From: Liolophura sinensis | Lineage: Eukaryota; Mollusca; Polyplacophora; Chitonida; Chitonidae | Length of the DNA: 64,000 nt | NCBI RefSeq assembly: GCF_032854445.1 | Contig: NC_088296.1 | Coordinates: 21,505,853-21,569,852, forward strand | Direction of reading: 5' to 3' | In this document: piece after piece, positions 55,080-64,000 of the stretch | Position numbering within the stretch: position 1 is the first letter of the stretch | How the letters are laid out: each line of letters opens with the position of its first letter | Program-made: the position numbers and the translations under genes | Notes under the pieces: model-generated | The model's input: only the letters and a program-made list of their open reading frames with translations | The model's database searches: none | Told to the model about the DNA's origin: nothing

Positions 55080-55463
55080 TGAATGATTAAATGAATGATT
55101 ATGGTTTAACGCCACATCGGCAATATTTCAGCCATGTCGTGGCGAGAGCAAGATGAAAACACGAGGCGGTTGAGGTTTCCGATATGGTGGTCAGAACATC
55201 AAAAATGAAACAAATGTTTGGACATGTTTAAAAACAGATTAGAATAACCAAAACGGTTAAAACTCGAAAACCCTCATTTTAAAAATAATATATCCAGAAA
55301 TGTATATATAACTTTATCGATAAATATTTATATCTTATGATAAAAAACCAATGGCCTTCAAATAATTGATGATAACATCGCCAGCGATGTTGTCAAATAA
55401 ATCATATATAGAGTTGACTGTGTAGAATCTCTGCCGAACTTGGGTAAAGCCCACGCAGTCAAT
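55080..55463 (-). mobile_element. LINE 3' fragment inserted in a SINE
   Basis: Same 3' end as the 49.66-kb LINE (from GATTATGGTTTAACGCCACA to CACGCAGTCAAT), strongly 5' truncated. The flanks CGTGCTCAA (55061 and 55465 areas) match each other, a target duplication inside a minus-strand SINE 1. Confidence 0.8.
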
Positions 55464-56065
55464 CCGTGCTCAAAAATATTTTTATTTTAATTATACGACT
55501 GTGGCCACAATAATGGTCGTGGGGGGGACCGATTAGAGCCGGGAGGAAACCGTTCCTCCTACGGTCGGAGAGGAAGCCCGCATGAGCTGGACTTACAGCA
55601 ACACCATTGTTGTAATGTGTGATATTTGCATGTGTGGACTAACACAGAAATTAAAGCCAAAGGAGTGATGCAGTGTAAAAGTAACTTTCAAAAAGGTTGC
55701 TGGTTTACGCCGTACTCTCGTTTCTTAACTTAACGACTAAATAAAACTGGGATCAAAAATTACTGAGTGTGGCGTTAAACAACAATCAAATAAACAATGA
55801 ATATAAGGAATTTTCAAACTAAAAATCAATCTTCTTTCACCACTATTTATTAGCGAACTCTAAAATATCAATTAAAATGTTATAAGGGAAGAAGACACAG
55901 GTAGTAGTGTGGATATTAATGTGTAGGAACCTACATGAGCATTTACTTATCATCAACTGTCTGGTAAACTTCCACTTCTGTGGACGAAACAAGAGAAACG
56001 GAAGGCGAGGCCTTGTTTTCTGTGTGACAAAACCCTCATAACAGTGATGTTCTAATTTGTCCTCG

Positions 56066-56271
56066 TTAATTTGCATAATACACCTGCCAAAGTTCCCAGT
56101 TCAAATCTCTTTTCACGTCCATGCCGATGTGCGAGGAAATCCCGACGCACCTCTGCTTCACCCGGTTGTAGTTGACGGCTTTGCACTCAGCGTTGTTCAC
56201 ACAGTCACGTGCACACATGGACACTGTAAACGCAGGTTTATCGAAAAGGATCTTTCCTCTAGAAAACGTGC
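56066..56271 (-). CDS. PAN/apple-like terminal exon (partial gene or alternative last exon)
   Basis: A 206-nt exon with acceptor TTCTTTTAAAG and TAA at 56066-56068. It enters in phase 1 and encodes about 68 residues: KILFDKPAFTVSMCARDC, then VNNAECKAVNYN and RCVGISSH, with four or more cysteines spaced as in PAN/apple-type domains, ending LNWELWQVYYAN. Such domains mediate protein or carbohydrate contacts in secreted proteins and often accompany C-type lectin domains in molluscs (family knowledge). No upstream exon of its own is visible between 56.3 and 57.2 kb. Because exons 1, 2 and 3 of the lectin gene just upstream all end in phase 1, any of them could splice to it. Alternatives: last exon of a gene whose front was lost. 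Confidence 0.6.
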
Positions 56272-56326
56272 CTTTAAAAGAAAAAACAAAAATAGGTATA
56301 GATTTCATTTGGAAAGTGGATTAAGT

Positions 56327-56554
56327 AACAGTATTATCGTTAATATGGATTACACTTTCTGAATATAGCACAGATTCTAGTGCTGAAATTTGGCTGAGAC
56401 CACTGCGGGTTTCGAACCACCGACCTCAGAGTCAGGCACCAAATCGCCAGCAATACATGTCAACCGTCTAGACCACTGGACCAACAGGCCTTCCACAAAA
56501 ATAGAATCTGTGCTATATTCAGAAAGTGTAATCCCTATTAACGATAATACTGTT
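56327..56554. mobile_element. 228-bp MITE with 53-bp inverted repeats and a tRNA-like core
   Basis: Left arm 56327-56379 and right arm 56502-56554 are near-perfect inverted copies (AACAGTATTATCGTTAAT ... AGCACAGATTCTA), flanked by TA, as in Tc1/mariner-type elements. The core (56380-56501), read on the minus strand, has GGTCCAGTGGTCTAGAC and GGTCGGTGGTTCGAAACCC, like tRNA A and B boxes. Confidence 0.8.
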
Positions 56555-56784
56555 AAGAAAAACAAAGGATGGTAAAATTTCGAATCTTGTATATTATCAA
56601 CATATTTGATAAAGTTCTAACGATTATGTGTTTCCCTATTTTCCTCCTCATATCATTGTTTATTGATAGATAGTACATAAAAAGAATCGAGAACAAAGCA
56701 CTTAACTTAAACTTAAACAAGATCAAAGGAATGTTCGTTAAGCGAGGAGCAAAAGAATCTATACATGTAAATATTTTATCAGCT

Positions 56785-56838
56785 TGGATAAGTGAAATAT
56801 TTTGGAGTGCGGCGTAAAACACCAATCAAATAAATAAA
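56785..56838 (+). mobile_element. SINE family 1 tail fragment
   Basis: GTGAAATATTTTGGAGTGCG and CAATCAAATAAATAAAT. Confidence 0.75.
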
Positions 56839-56889
56839 TCCATCAGTTTGGTAAAACGTTTCCATGAATTTGCCAACACAAACACAAAT

Positions 56890-57062
56890 GTATTTCTTTG
56901 ACTGACTTTTGTGCCGTTCTCAAGAACATTTCACATATACGACGGCGACAAGCATGATTGAAATTTATTTATTTATTCAGTAGTGTTTTACGCCATACTC
57001 AAGAATATTTCACTTATACGACGGCGGCCAGCATTATGATGGGAGAAAACCGTGCGGAGTAT
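56890..57062 (-). mobile_element. Two nested SINE family 1 tails
   Basis: A truncated tail (GTTCTCAAGAACATTTCACA) followed by another (TACGCCATACTCAAGAATAT), just 3' of the lectin gene. Confidence 0.75.
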
Positions 57063-57232
57063 TAAAACTTAAATTATCTCATTAACTTTACATTTCATTT
57101 GTCACGAGATTCGTCAGCGGTATCTTGGATACATAGCAAGGTGTGGTGGCTCCGTGAAACTACACCAGGTTACCTTTACTCAAACACATAACCGCCATCA
57201 ATAAAACTCTCTTGAACTAAACGGAAATCGAT

Positions 57233-60200
57233 TTAATTCAATAACACCATTGGGTCAGATACATACTTGGAAAGTGGGAAGGTTATAACGACGGGAACAT
57301 TGGATTCCCCGTGATTTACTGTATACTGAACGGCGCCAAAGAGATCTAAATTACCCTCAGAAATTCTTTTCACCAGTGGTTTTCTTCTATGCGTCGATGC
57401 CGGTCTTGGTTTTCTTAGTTTCTTCTTGGTTTCAGTTCTAGTCAAATTGTCCTTGCGTGTGACATTTGCAGTCAACGACTCAGGTCCTTCCGGTAAGTTC
57501 GATTCGCGGTCTGCTTAAATGTTTGCGAATAAAGGTAAATATAACATTTTACGTACAAAATTCCAGCCTTGTAACATTTTGACATTAAAACTATATCACC
57601 TTGATGTGGGAAAAACTGCTGGCTATGATAAAGGGTAACACTACCCTTTACACCAGCAAGATATTATGTTTCCTTAGTTGGGGTTATCATTGTGCGTATA
57701 TAAAGGATTACCAACGAGTGATCCTGTACTGTTAAATTTATTAAACGAGGGGCTCGAAACAAACGAAATTTTTAACTCGTGTTTAATACATTTGATACTA
57801 CAGGTTTACGCGTTTGGAGATTCTGTTTAACCATGAATGCAAAATCGAACAAAGTACAAAAGTATGCCTCAAATCAGCGAGAAAAATTTTCTCCAGTTTA
57901 TCTGCTTACACAAGCGCGTGCAACAATGTGAAGTAATTTAAGTCTGTGACCTCAGTCATTCGTCCCCAGAGCAAAGTTACTGGCCCCGAACAACAGTTAG
58001 TAGAGCGTCCGCTATATATGCCGTACTCAGTTTCATTTATACAAGTTCGGCCAGCATTATTGTCAGGAAACCGGGCTAATCTCGGGGACAACCTATGTTC
58101 ATCTGCAAGTAGCTGAAGACCTTTCCATGTTCATCGGAAGATGAAGTTAGCTAGAGCTGTGTTTGAACTCTCAACTTTTCTTTTAATTATACTTCATGTG
58201 ACAAATTTTAAAACGAAACCTGCTATCGTAATACATATGAGGAGAAGATACTTACAAAACTGGCATATGAAGTAATTTTTTTCCGAACATCTACGATGTG
58301 AGAGCTTCCATATTCCTCCGGCTAATATGTATACTAAACTCTTCTGACAGAGCACTGCGCAGTCGTAGGAGTATTTGAACCATCCACTAAATGCGTAATT
58401 CAAATCCCACTTGGCTCCAACCACATCCGAACCTGAAGTATGCATTTTTACTCTTAAAGGTATCGGCAAGATTGAAACACATTGAAAACGGAGAAAGGGC
58501 CTGGTAAGGTAAGGAGGGGAAACAGCCCCAGAGAGGTACGATAAGAAAGTGCAAATTTCCAAACCTCAGCACAATTCTGTAAATTTCCAAATCCGAAGAA
58601 TAAAACTTGGTCGAATCATTCACAGAAGATATATGGCCGTGAAAGAAATGGTTGCTTAGAAATAATTCGCCAAAAATAGACGTTCATTTTAAAATAACAC
58701 TTTTTCGTTCAAAAGGAGGCACCGTGTCTTTGATTTACAGTATGAAGATCAACATTAACCAGAGAAATATTTTTACCAATACTTTCATATGTGTATTTCT
58801 GCGTGCTGTCAAATTTTCTGTTGGGTTAACGTATGTCTTCATATGTTAAAAAATACTTTATAATCTGATCGGTTTTGTCATATTTTGCAAGTTTAAATTC
58901 CGTATTTCTGTCATACTCTGTCAGTCATTCTTTATAGGATAGTGAACTAGCGAAGTAAACTATGGAGAACAGGTTGCACTTCGACGAAGAGTTCGAAACA
59001 TTGGGCGTGTTTTTTTGTTTTTGTTTGCCAACATACTTTTTGAGGGAGTAAAGATATAGAATGCCTTGTATTAAATAAGTGTTATCATGAATTAGAGTAG
59101 ATAATTGTTAAGTCATGGTATAACGTAACGTCTGGCAACTACAGCAAAAATCATACTTGAATCCTGGCTGAGGGTACAAGTGGTCCACTAGCTACCAATG
59201 ACATTAACATATTATGCGTAGCGCAAGTATAAGCCTGTATATATGTATTTAACTGATTGGTGCATAACTGCGTACCTAAGAATTTTTCGCCATGTAAAAT
59301 TTGTGGTACGGTGATTTTCCCCGCTCTGCAGTGTCTAATGTAAAATAAAATGATATTTTTGTGTGTCTGGAGTAGGCTACCATTTTTTCTATTTTATGAC
59401 CTGTGCTTTGCTTCAATGCCTACTTGCCATACAAGAAGGAAAGAAAAGTAAAACCGAATTGAAATACCTACAACGTGTCAGCCGCTGTCAATCACAGCTA
59501 TAGTTTTGTTTCGCCTCTTAAGGCGCACAGTTTCTTGCGCTGGGGCCGAACCCCCCGCCTTATCATACCAGATCGTTTGTTTTCCCGTCTTCTAGGCGTC
59601 AAAACAGACATTAACATACTAATCCCCAAGACCACGATGGTCAATAATTACAAGGTGAATTTACAGATCCACAAATTACAAGACGAATTTTGTGGCCAAT
59701 AATTACAAGGTGAATTTACAGATCCACAAATTACAAGACGAATTTTGTGGCCAATAATTACAAGGTGAATTTACAGATCCACAAATTACAAGACGAATTT
59801 TGTGGCCAATAATTACAAGGTGAATTTACAGATCCACAAATTAGAAGACGAATTATGTGGCCAATAATTTACAAGGTGAATTTACACATCTACACATTAT
59901 AGGGCAAATTTACAGGTCCACAAATCACAAGGCGAATTTTCATGTGAATAATTACAAGGAGAACTTCAAAGTCAGTAATTGCAAGGTCAATTTATTGATT
60001 TATCAACCCTGGACTTCTTTGACACAGGACACTCACCATCTGTCCACTGCCAGTGACCTTCTGATTTCGAATCCGACATACCTACCCATCCACACTCCAT
60101 TGAAAGTATGCTAAAAATATTACGGTACATGCGAGTAGTCTGTTCAGAGGATCTGGTGCCAAGAAGTCTGGCCAGGACTCCGCCCTTTTTGCAGCAGTAG

Positions 60201-60842
60201 TCCACAGCGCCTCTCCAGTCGAGAAGCCTTTTATACGGAATGTAGCAGAATTCTCCGCCGTCATACAGGCAGCCTTGTGTAGTGTGTGTGATCGTGCAGA
60301 CAGAAGCAACTTTCAATGTCATGAAAAATAAAATAAAAAAACAAAATCCAGAAACGTAATTTATAGGTGAAGTAGTTGAAAACACCTGAAATAGTCAAAT
60401 GGTAACCAGCCGCGTGAAACTGAACACATCAAAAAACGAAACTGATCGACAGTTGCCGACACCTTCATGCGGCCACTTCTTTCAGCTCTGTTATCTTTTG
60501 CCATGTGACAAACGTGCAAATTAAATGTCCAAATATGCGCTAAAGCCAGTCTGTGTTCAACCAAATAAATACATATATACCGTGGTATAAATGAAATATT
60601 CTTGAGTACGGCGTAAAACACCACTGAAATAAATGAATAAACTCCATCGTACCTCTTGTTCACCTATATCCTAACTCATACAAAGGTGTTGCCGAAGGAA
60701 AAAATCCTTGTCATATAACTGAAAAATTCTTAAGTACGACGTAAAACCCCACGCTTGCATACTCATACTCACCTGAAGATCTGCTTCCCAGGATAAGTAC
60801 ATACAAGAGAAGCTGATCCCATTTCACACAGAAGGTCATCAT
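57233..60842 (-). CDS. Secreted C-type-lectin-domain protein with basic C-terminal tail (four exons, 265 aa)
   Basis: Exons in reading order: 60842-60773, 60309-60037, 58432-58256, 57510-57233; 798 nt with all junctions in phase 1. Exon 1 is a signal peptide (LLLYVLILGS). Exons 2 and 3 make a C-type-lectin-like domain, residues about 37-173: opening Cys, GCLYDGGEFCYIPYK, RGAVDYCCKKGG, the GWVGMSDSKSEGHWQWTDG core, then YDCAVLCQ, GGIWKLSHRRCSEKNYFICQ. The usual EPN or QPD plus WND calcium/sugar residues are not evident, so sugar binding by the canonical site is doubtful. Exon 4 adds a 92-residue tail: a basic linker (KKKLRKPRP, HRRKPLVKR, the latter resembling proprotein-convertase sites) and a hydrophobic end (VPVVITFPLSKYV). 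No transmembrane helix is clear, so secretion is likely. The exon-2 acceptor is my choice (TTGAAAG at 60310); the rest is well supported. Confidence 0.8.
57995..58165 (-). mobile_element. Chimeric SINE fragment in lectin-gene intron 3
   Basis: A SINE 2-like head piece (GTTAGTAGAGCGTCCGC) joined to a degenerate minus-strand SINE 1 (CGGCCAGCATTATTGTCAGG). Confidence 0.6.
59642..59870. repeat. 55-bp minisatellite in lectin-gene intron 2
   Basis: CAATAATTACAAGGTGAATT recurs at 59642, 59697, 59752, 59807 and 59862; more degenerate relics follow to about 60000. Confidence 0.95.
60583..60642 (+). mobile_element. SINE family 1 tail fragment
   Basis: AAATGAAATATTCTTGAGTA and GGCGTAAAACACCACTGAAA in lectin-gene intron 1. 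Confidence 0.8.
60690..60772 (-). mobile_element. SINE family 2/3 3' end abutting lectin exon 1
   Basis: Plus-strand TATAACTGAAAAATTCTTAA and TACGACGTAAAACCCCACGC, then CATACTCATACTCAC touching the exon-1 donor at 60773. Confidence 0.7.
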
Positions 60843-61129
60843 GTTCGGTTGCCTCGTCTAGACTTTAGAGGATTCATATCAGAGATTTCATCTTTTAAAG
60901 TGGCGCCAAAGTTTGTATCAGATAACCGTAGACAGCACACGATATTTTAGATTTCCGATGTTATTGTCTGATGCATTTGTCTTTAGCCAACGGGTTTTAT
61001 TTTTTGGTTTCTAAATTTTTTATTACACGATGCGAATTTGCGTTTACTCCTGTCGTATAGACTCGGTTCTTTCGCCCATAACAGGCCAATAACAAGGACA
61101 TTCAGTTCACAAGACAAGAACGAAAGATC

Positions 61130-61490
61130 CGTTTGTGTCCGGTCATTTGCACACGCAAATGAGAGGTCAATTGCATAGGCCTTTCCGTCTAGGACAGGTC
61201 ACTTGCACGGGTTTTTGAGTTTATGATTGGTCATTTGCACAGGTGATTCCTGTAGTGCAGGTCAGTTACACTGTCGATCCGCTGATGAAAGGTTTTAGCA
61301 CGGGGACTCGGTTTAAGACAGGTCATTTGCACCTGCGCTCCATTTAGAAAAAGGTCATTAGCAGGGGAGATGCATTTAGGACAGATCAGTGGCAATGCAT
61401 TCCGTTTACGACAGGTCAGTTGCACACGCGTTCCATTTAGGAAAGATCAGTAGCAGGGGAACTATGTTTATGACCGGTCAGTTGCGTGGG
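61130..61490. repeat. Degenerate roughly 40-bp minisatellite upstream of the lectin gene
   Basis: Variants of GACAGGTCAGTTGCAC and TTCCATTTAGGA recur about nine times; 290-650 bp 5' of the lectin start codon. Confidence 0.75.
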
Positions 61491-61687
61491 TGTTAATAAT
61501 TTCGTTGCTGATAATTCCGTTTATTCTTCTGGTTCTTTCAACTGGTTCTTGTAGCCCGCTAGCATATCTCCCTCTATCCTTGATCTTGTCAACAAGCATT
61601 CCGGTTTCCATTCAAGCATTCCTCAGAGTATATCACCTAAAACAAATAAAAACAGCAGGATAATTCTATAACATATTTTGTAACAGA

Positions 61688-61952
61688 CGGACCTCCATGG
61701 CCGAGACTATTAGCGCGCCAGCACGGCGCAATGACCCACAAGCATGCCACCAATGCGGTCGCTGTTAGTCCAGCTCCTGCCGGCTATCTCTTCGGCCGTA
61801 CCTGGGAAGGTCTGTCAGCAGCCTGCGGATCATCGTGGGTCCCCCGGGTCCTGCCCAGTTTCCTCTCACTATAATACTGGCCGCAGTTGCATACATGTAA
61901 GTCAAATGTTCCTGAGTACGGCTTAAAACGCCGATCAAATAAATAAATATCC
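61688..61952 (+). mobile_element. SINE family 1 copy
   Basis: CCTCCATGGCCGAGACTATT, ATAATACTGGCCGCAGTTGC, GTACGGCTTAAAACGCCGAT and AAATAAATAAATA tail. Confidence 0.85.
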
Positions 61953-62384
61953 TATTACACGATTATTTTCTAGACCACCCCAAGGTAGGGACTCGGAAGA
62001 TTCCAACTCGTGTTTTCGTAAACTGGCCTGGCGTCATTGGTGTCTCGAAGTTTACAATATTAAATACGTATTCATCGAAGGTTTAACCGGTAGCCATAGT
62101 TATCGAACAAAAAATAGTCAAACAGCCGAGCAATGCCTCCTATGATTAGTGCCGCTATCTTCCCCTTCCTGGACATCCAAGCAATTGGTATTTTTGCGGA
62201 TGATCAGTTACATGTACATGTGGGTTTTCTTTCATAAAGAGGCGTGAAAACCGGACTGTTTTCGGAATCTGTGAGAGGTCCCTTTTCAGCAAAGGGGTAG
62301 TAGGATTAGACAGATGAGATCGTTTGTGTGTGGAATCGTGGAGTTGGTTCCTTCTACTAAAGGAAATGGACAGACACCATTTCA

Positions 62385-62490
62385 CATTTTTTTTTTATTT
62401 CACTGGAGTTTTGCCCCTTTCTGAAACAAAGAAAACCCCACGAACATCGGCAGGTGGCAGGTAGAATATCCCACGTACATGCACGACCGG
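62385..62490 (-). mobile_element. Old SINE family 1 fragment
   Basis: TTTATTTCACTGGAGTTTTG and CATCGGCAGGTGGCAGGTAG; weak match. Confidence 0.45.
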
Positions 62491-63595
62491 AGATTAAGCA
62501 AGCATGAGCTGTTCTTGAGCACGCAACGCAAGACTGATCAATGACAATACCATACTTTCATCATGTAATCATCCTTTACACAGAAAATACTTGGCATTTT
62601 GTGTCAGTACAACAGGTATGATATTAGTTCCACAAGTAACTATTTTAGCAATGATGGCAATTTCTCTCCAAAACTCCAAATACTTTCTTAGCTCTGATCA
62701 CTTTTGATTATATATTTGTTTGTTTGTTTTTTTTTCACATACACGAACATTTCCGCTCCTTTGGCTAAAGATAATGTTAAAAACTGATTGTAACTAGAAT
62801 AGGCCGAATAGGTCTAACCCGAGCTGGTCTGAAACCATGATGCACGTTGCTACTTTTGACGCATACACATGAACAGGAAGTGTGGTAAATCAACAAGAGG
62901 CCATATTTCACCGGGTTATATCTAAAGATTTAATAAATTTCGCATTGTCCTCACTGCTCTCGTTTTACTATCTATGCTGTAGCCTTTTAGGCAGGGTGGC
63001 TTATGTACTCACCGGACACTTGTGACTGTTTGCCCACAAGTCCACTTGACGACAACTTTTGTAATAGTTAAACGAATATATAGCATATTAGCAGTTAACT
63101 GGTTATACGTCGCACAATTTTGAGGGGGGGGGGGGGGGGGGGAGGCTTTTGTGACTGGGAAATTACTCCTTGTCTTCAGCTTAAACTTTTCTTTGTAAAT
63201 AATTGACAAAGGTCGGGATAAAAAACACAAAGCATATTTAATAAGCTGTCTAGGCAACGTGTCCGGTGCTCTTGGAACTTTGATTCACTGCGAATGTAAA
63301 TGATAAATATATAATGATGAGTTGTCATTGAGAAATACCTGGGGAGCGTGGACAATAAAGCTGACAGAAATTAACTTCATTATCTCAACACGTTATGATT
63401 AATGAGAAAGAAATACGAATAAGAACACTTTGAGATGGCAGAAGTCATGTTTCAAGTTGAACACCACATTTGCAGGATTTCAGTCGTACTGTGGGTATGC
63501 AGGTAACCAAGAAAGGATATCACATATACAAAAACATTCTGACTCATTCATTTTTTCAATGGCTCGCTGTAACTGCATGGTGATTTTTTCAAATT
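62491..63595. other. Intergenic stretch
   Basis: No gene recognised. 62830-63060 weakly resembles 54050-54260 (ATTTCACCGG, CTCTCGTT, TCTATGCTGTA blocks). A 19-bp G run lies at 63124-63142. Confidence 0.5.
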
Positions 63596-64000
63596 GAATG
63601 AATGAATGAATGAATGATTATGGTTTAACGCCACATCGGCAAAATTTCAGCCATATCGTGGCGAGGGCAAGGTGAAAACACGAGGCGGTTAAGGTTTGCG
63701 ATATGCTGGTGAGAACATCAAAAATGGAAACAAGTATTTGGACATGTTCAAAACCAGATTAGAATAACCAAAGACAGTTAAAACTCGAAAACCCTCATAT
63801 TTTAAATATAATATATCAAGAAATGTATATATAACTTAATTGATAAATATTTATACATTAAGAAATTACATCTGATGATAAAGGCCAATGGCCTTCAAAT
63901 AATTGATGACAACATCGCCAGCGATGCTGTCAAACAAATCATATATAGAGTTGACTGTGTAGAGTCTCTGCCGAACTTGGGAGAAGTCCACACAGTCAAC
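63596..64000 (-). mobile_element. LINE 3' end, continues past the window
   Basis: Starts with GAATGAATGAATGAATG and GATTATGGTTTAACGCCACA, colinear with 49660-50065; the window ends within it. Confidence 0.85.

Noticed and set aside
57906-58091. Possible small gene near 58 kb
   Set aside because: Composed of SINE fragments within the lectin-gene intron.

Overview
The window is animal nuclear DNA. Genes are split by GT-AG introns, most of the sequence is non-coding, and tRNA-derived SINEs, a RNase H-bearing LINE, a BEL/Pao retroelement and a hAT transposon account for much of it. The SINE and LINE families (tails around TGAAATATTCTTGAGTACGG, LINE tail of ATTC repeats) and the lectin/PAN/collagen exons point to a lophotrochozoan, most likely a marine mollusc; I cannot name a species. 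Nothing here is bacterial: there are no operons, CRISPR arrays, rRNA genes or stand-alone tRNA genes.

Layout. 1-4.8 kb: the last four exons of a plus-strand extended-SDR/epimerase-like gene, with SINEs in its introns. 4.8-12.5 kb: gene-poor intergenic DNA with old repeats. 12.8-23.5 kb: a nested transposon block. A broken minus-strand BEL/Pao element carries a 16-copy, 95-bp minisatellite inside its gag region, and its 5' LTR is split by a hAT transposon that itself contains a SINE. 24.2-49.2 kb: a large tandem segmental duplication (about 24.24-34.40 and 39.96-49.23 kb). Each unit holds one complete six-exon minus-strand gene for a short secreted collagen-like protein (201 and 211 aa), whose large intron is filled by a roughly 60-bp satellite. 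A lone terminal exon of a third family member sits just outside the second unit. Between the units lies a rearranged, partly inverted copy of the SDR-gene intron and downstream DNA. 49.66-53.96 kb: a decayed I/Nimb-like LINE. 56-60.9 kb: a minus-strand four-exon secreted C-type-lectin-like gene, followed by a PAN/apple-like terminal exon that could be an alternative last exon or a relic of a neighbouring gene. 61-64 kb: SINEs, a degenerate minisatellite and the 3' end of another LINE copy.

How the genes may work together (inference). Collagen-stem genes and a lectin-head gene lie in the same orientation within 35 kb, all with predicted signal peptides and phase-1 exon borders. This is the part list of a collectin, carried by separate neighbouring genes. 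Whether the products meet is unknown, but the cluster looks like a lineage-expanded set of secreted recognition or extracellular-matrix proteins and is the most interesting part of the window.
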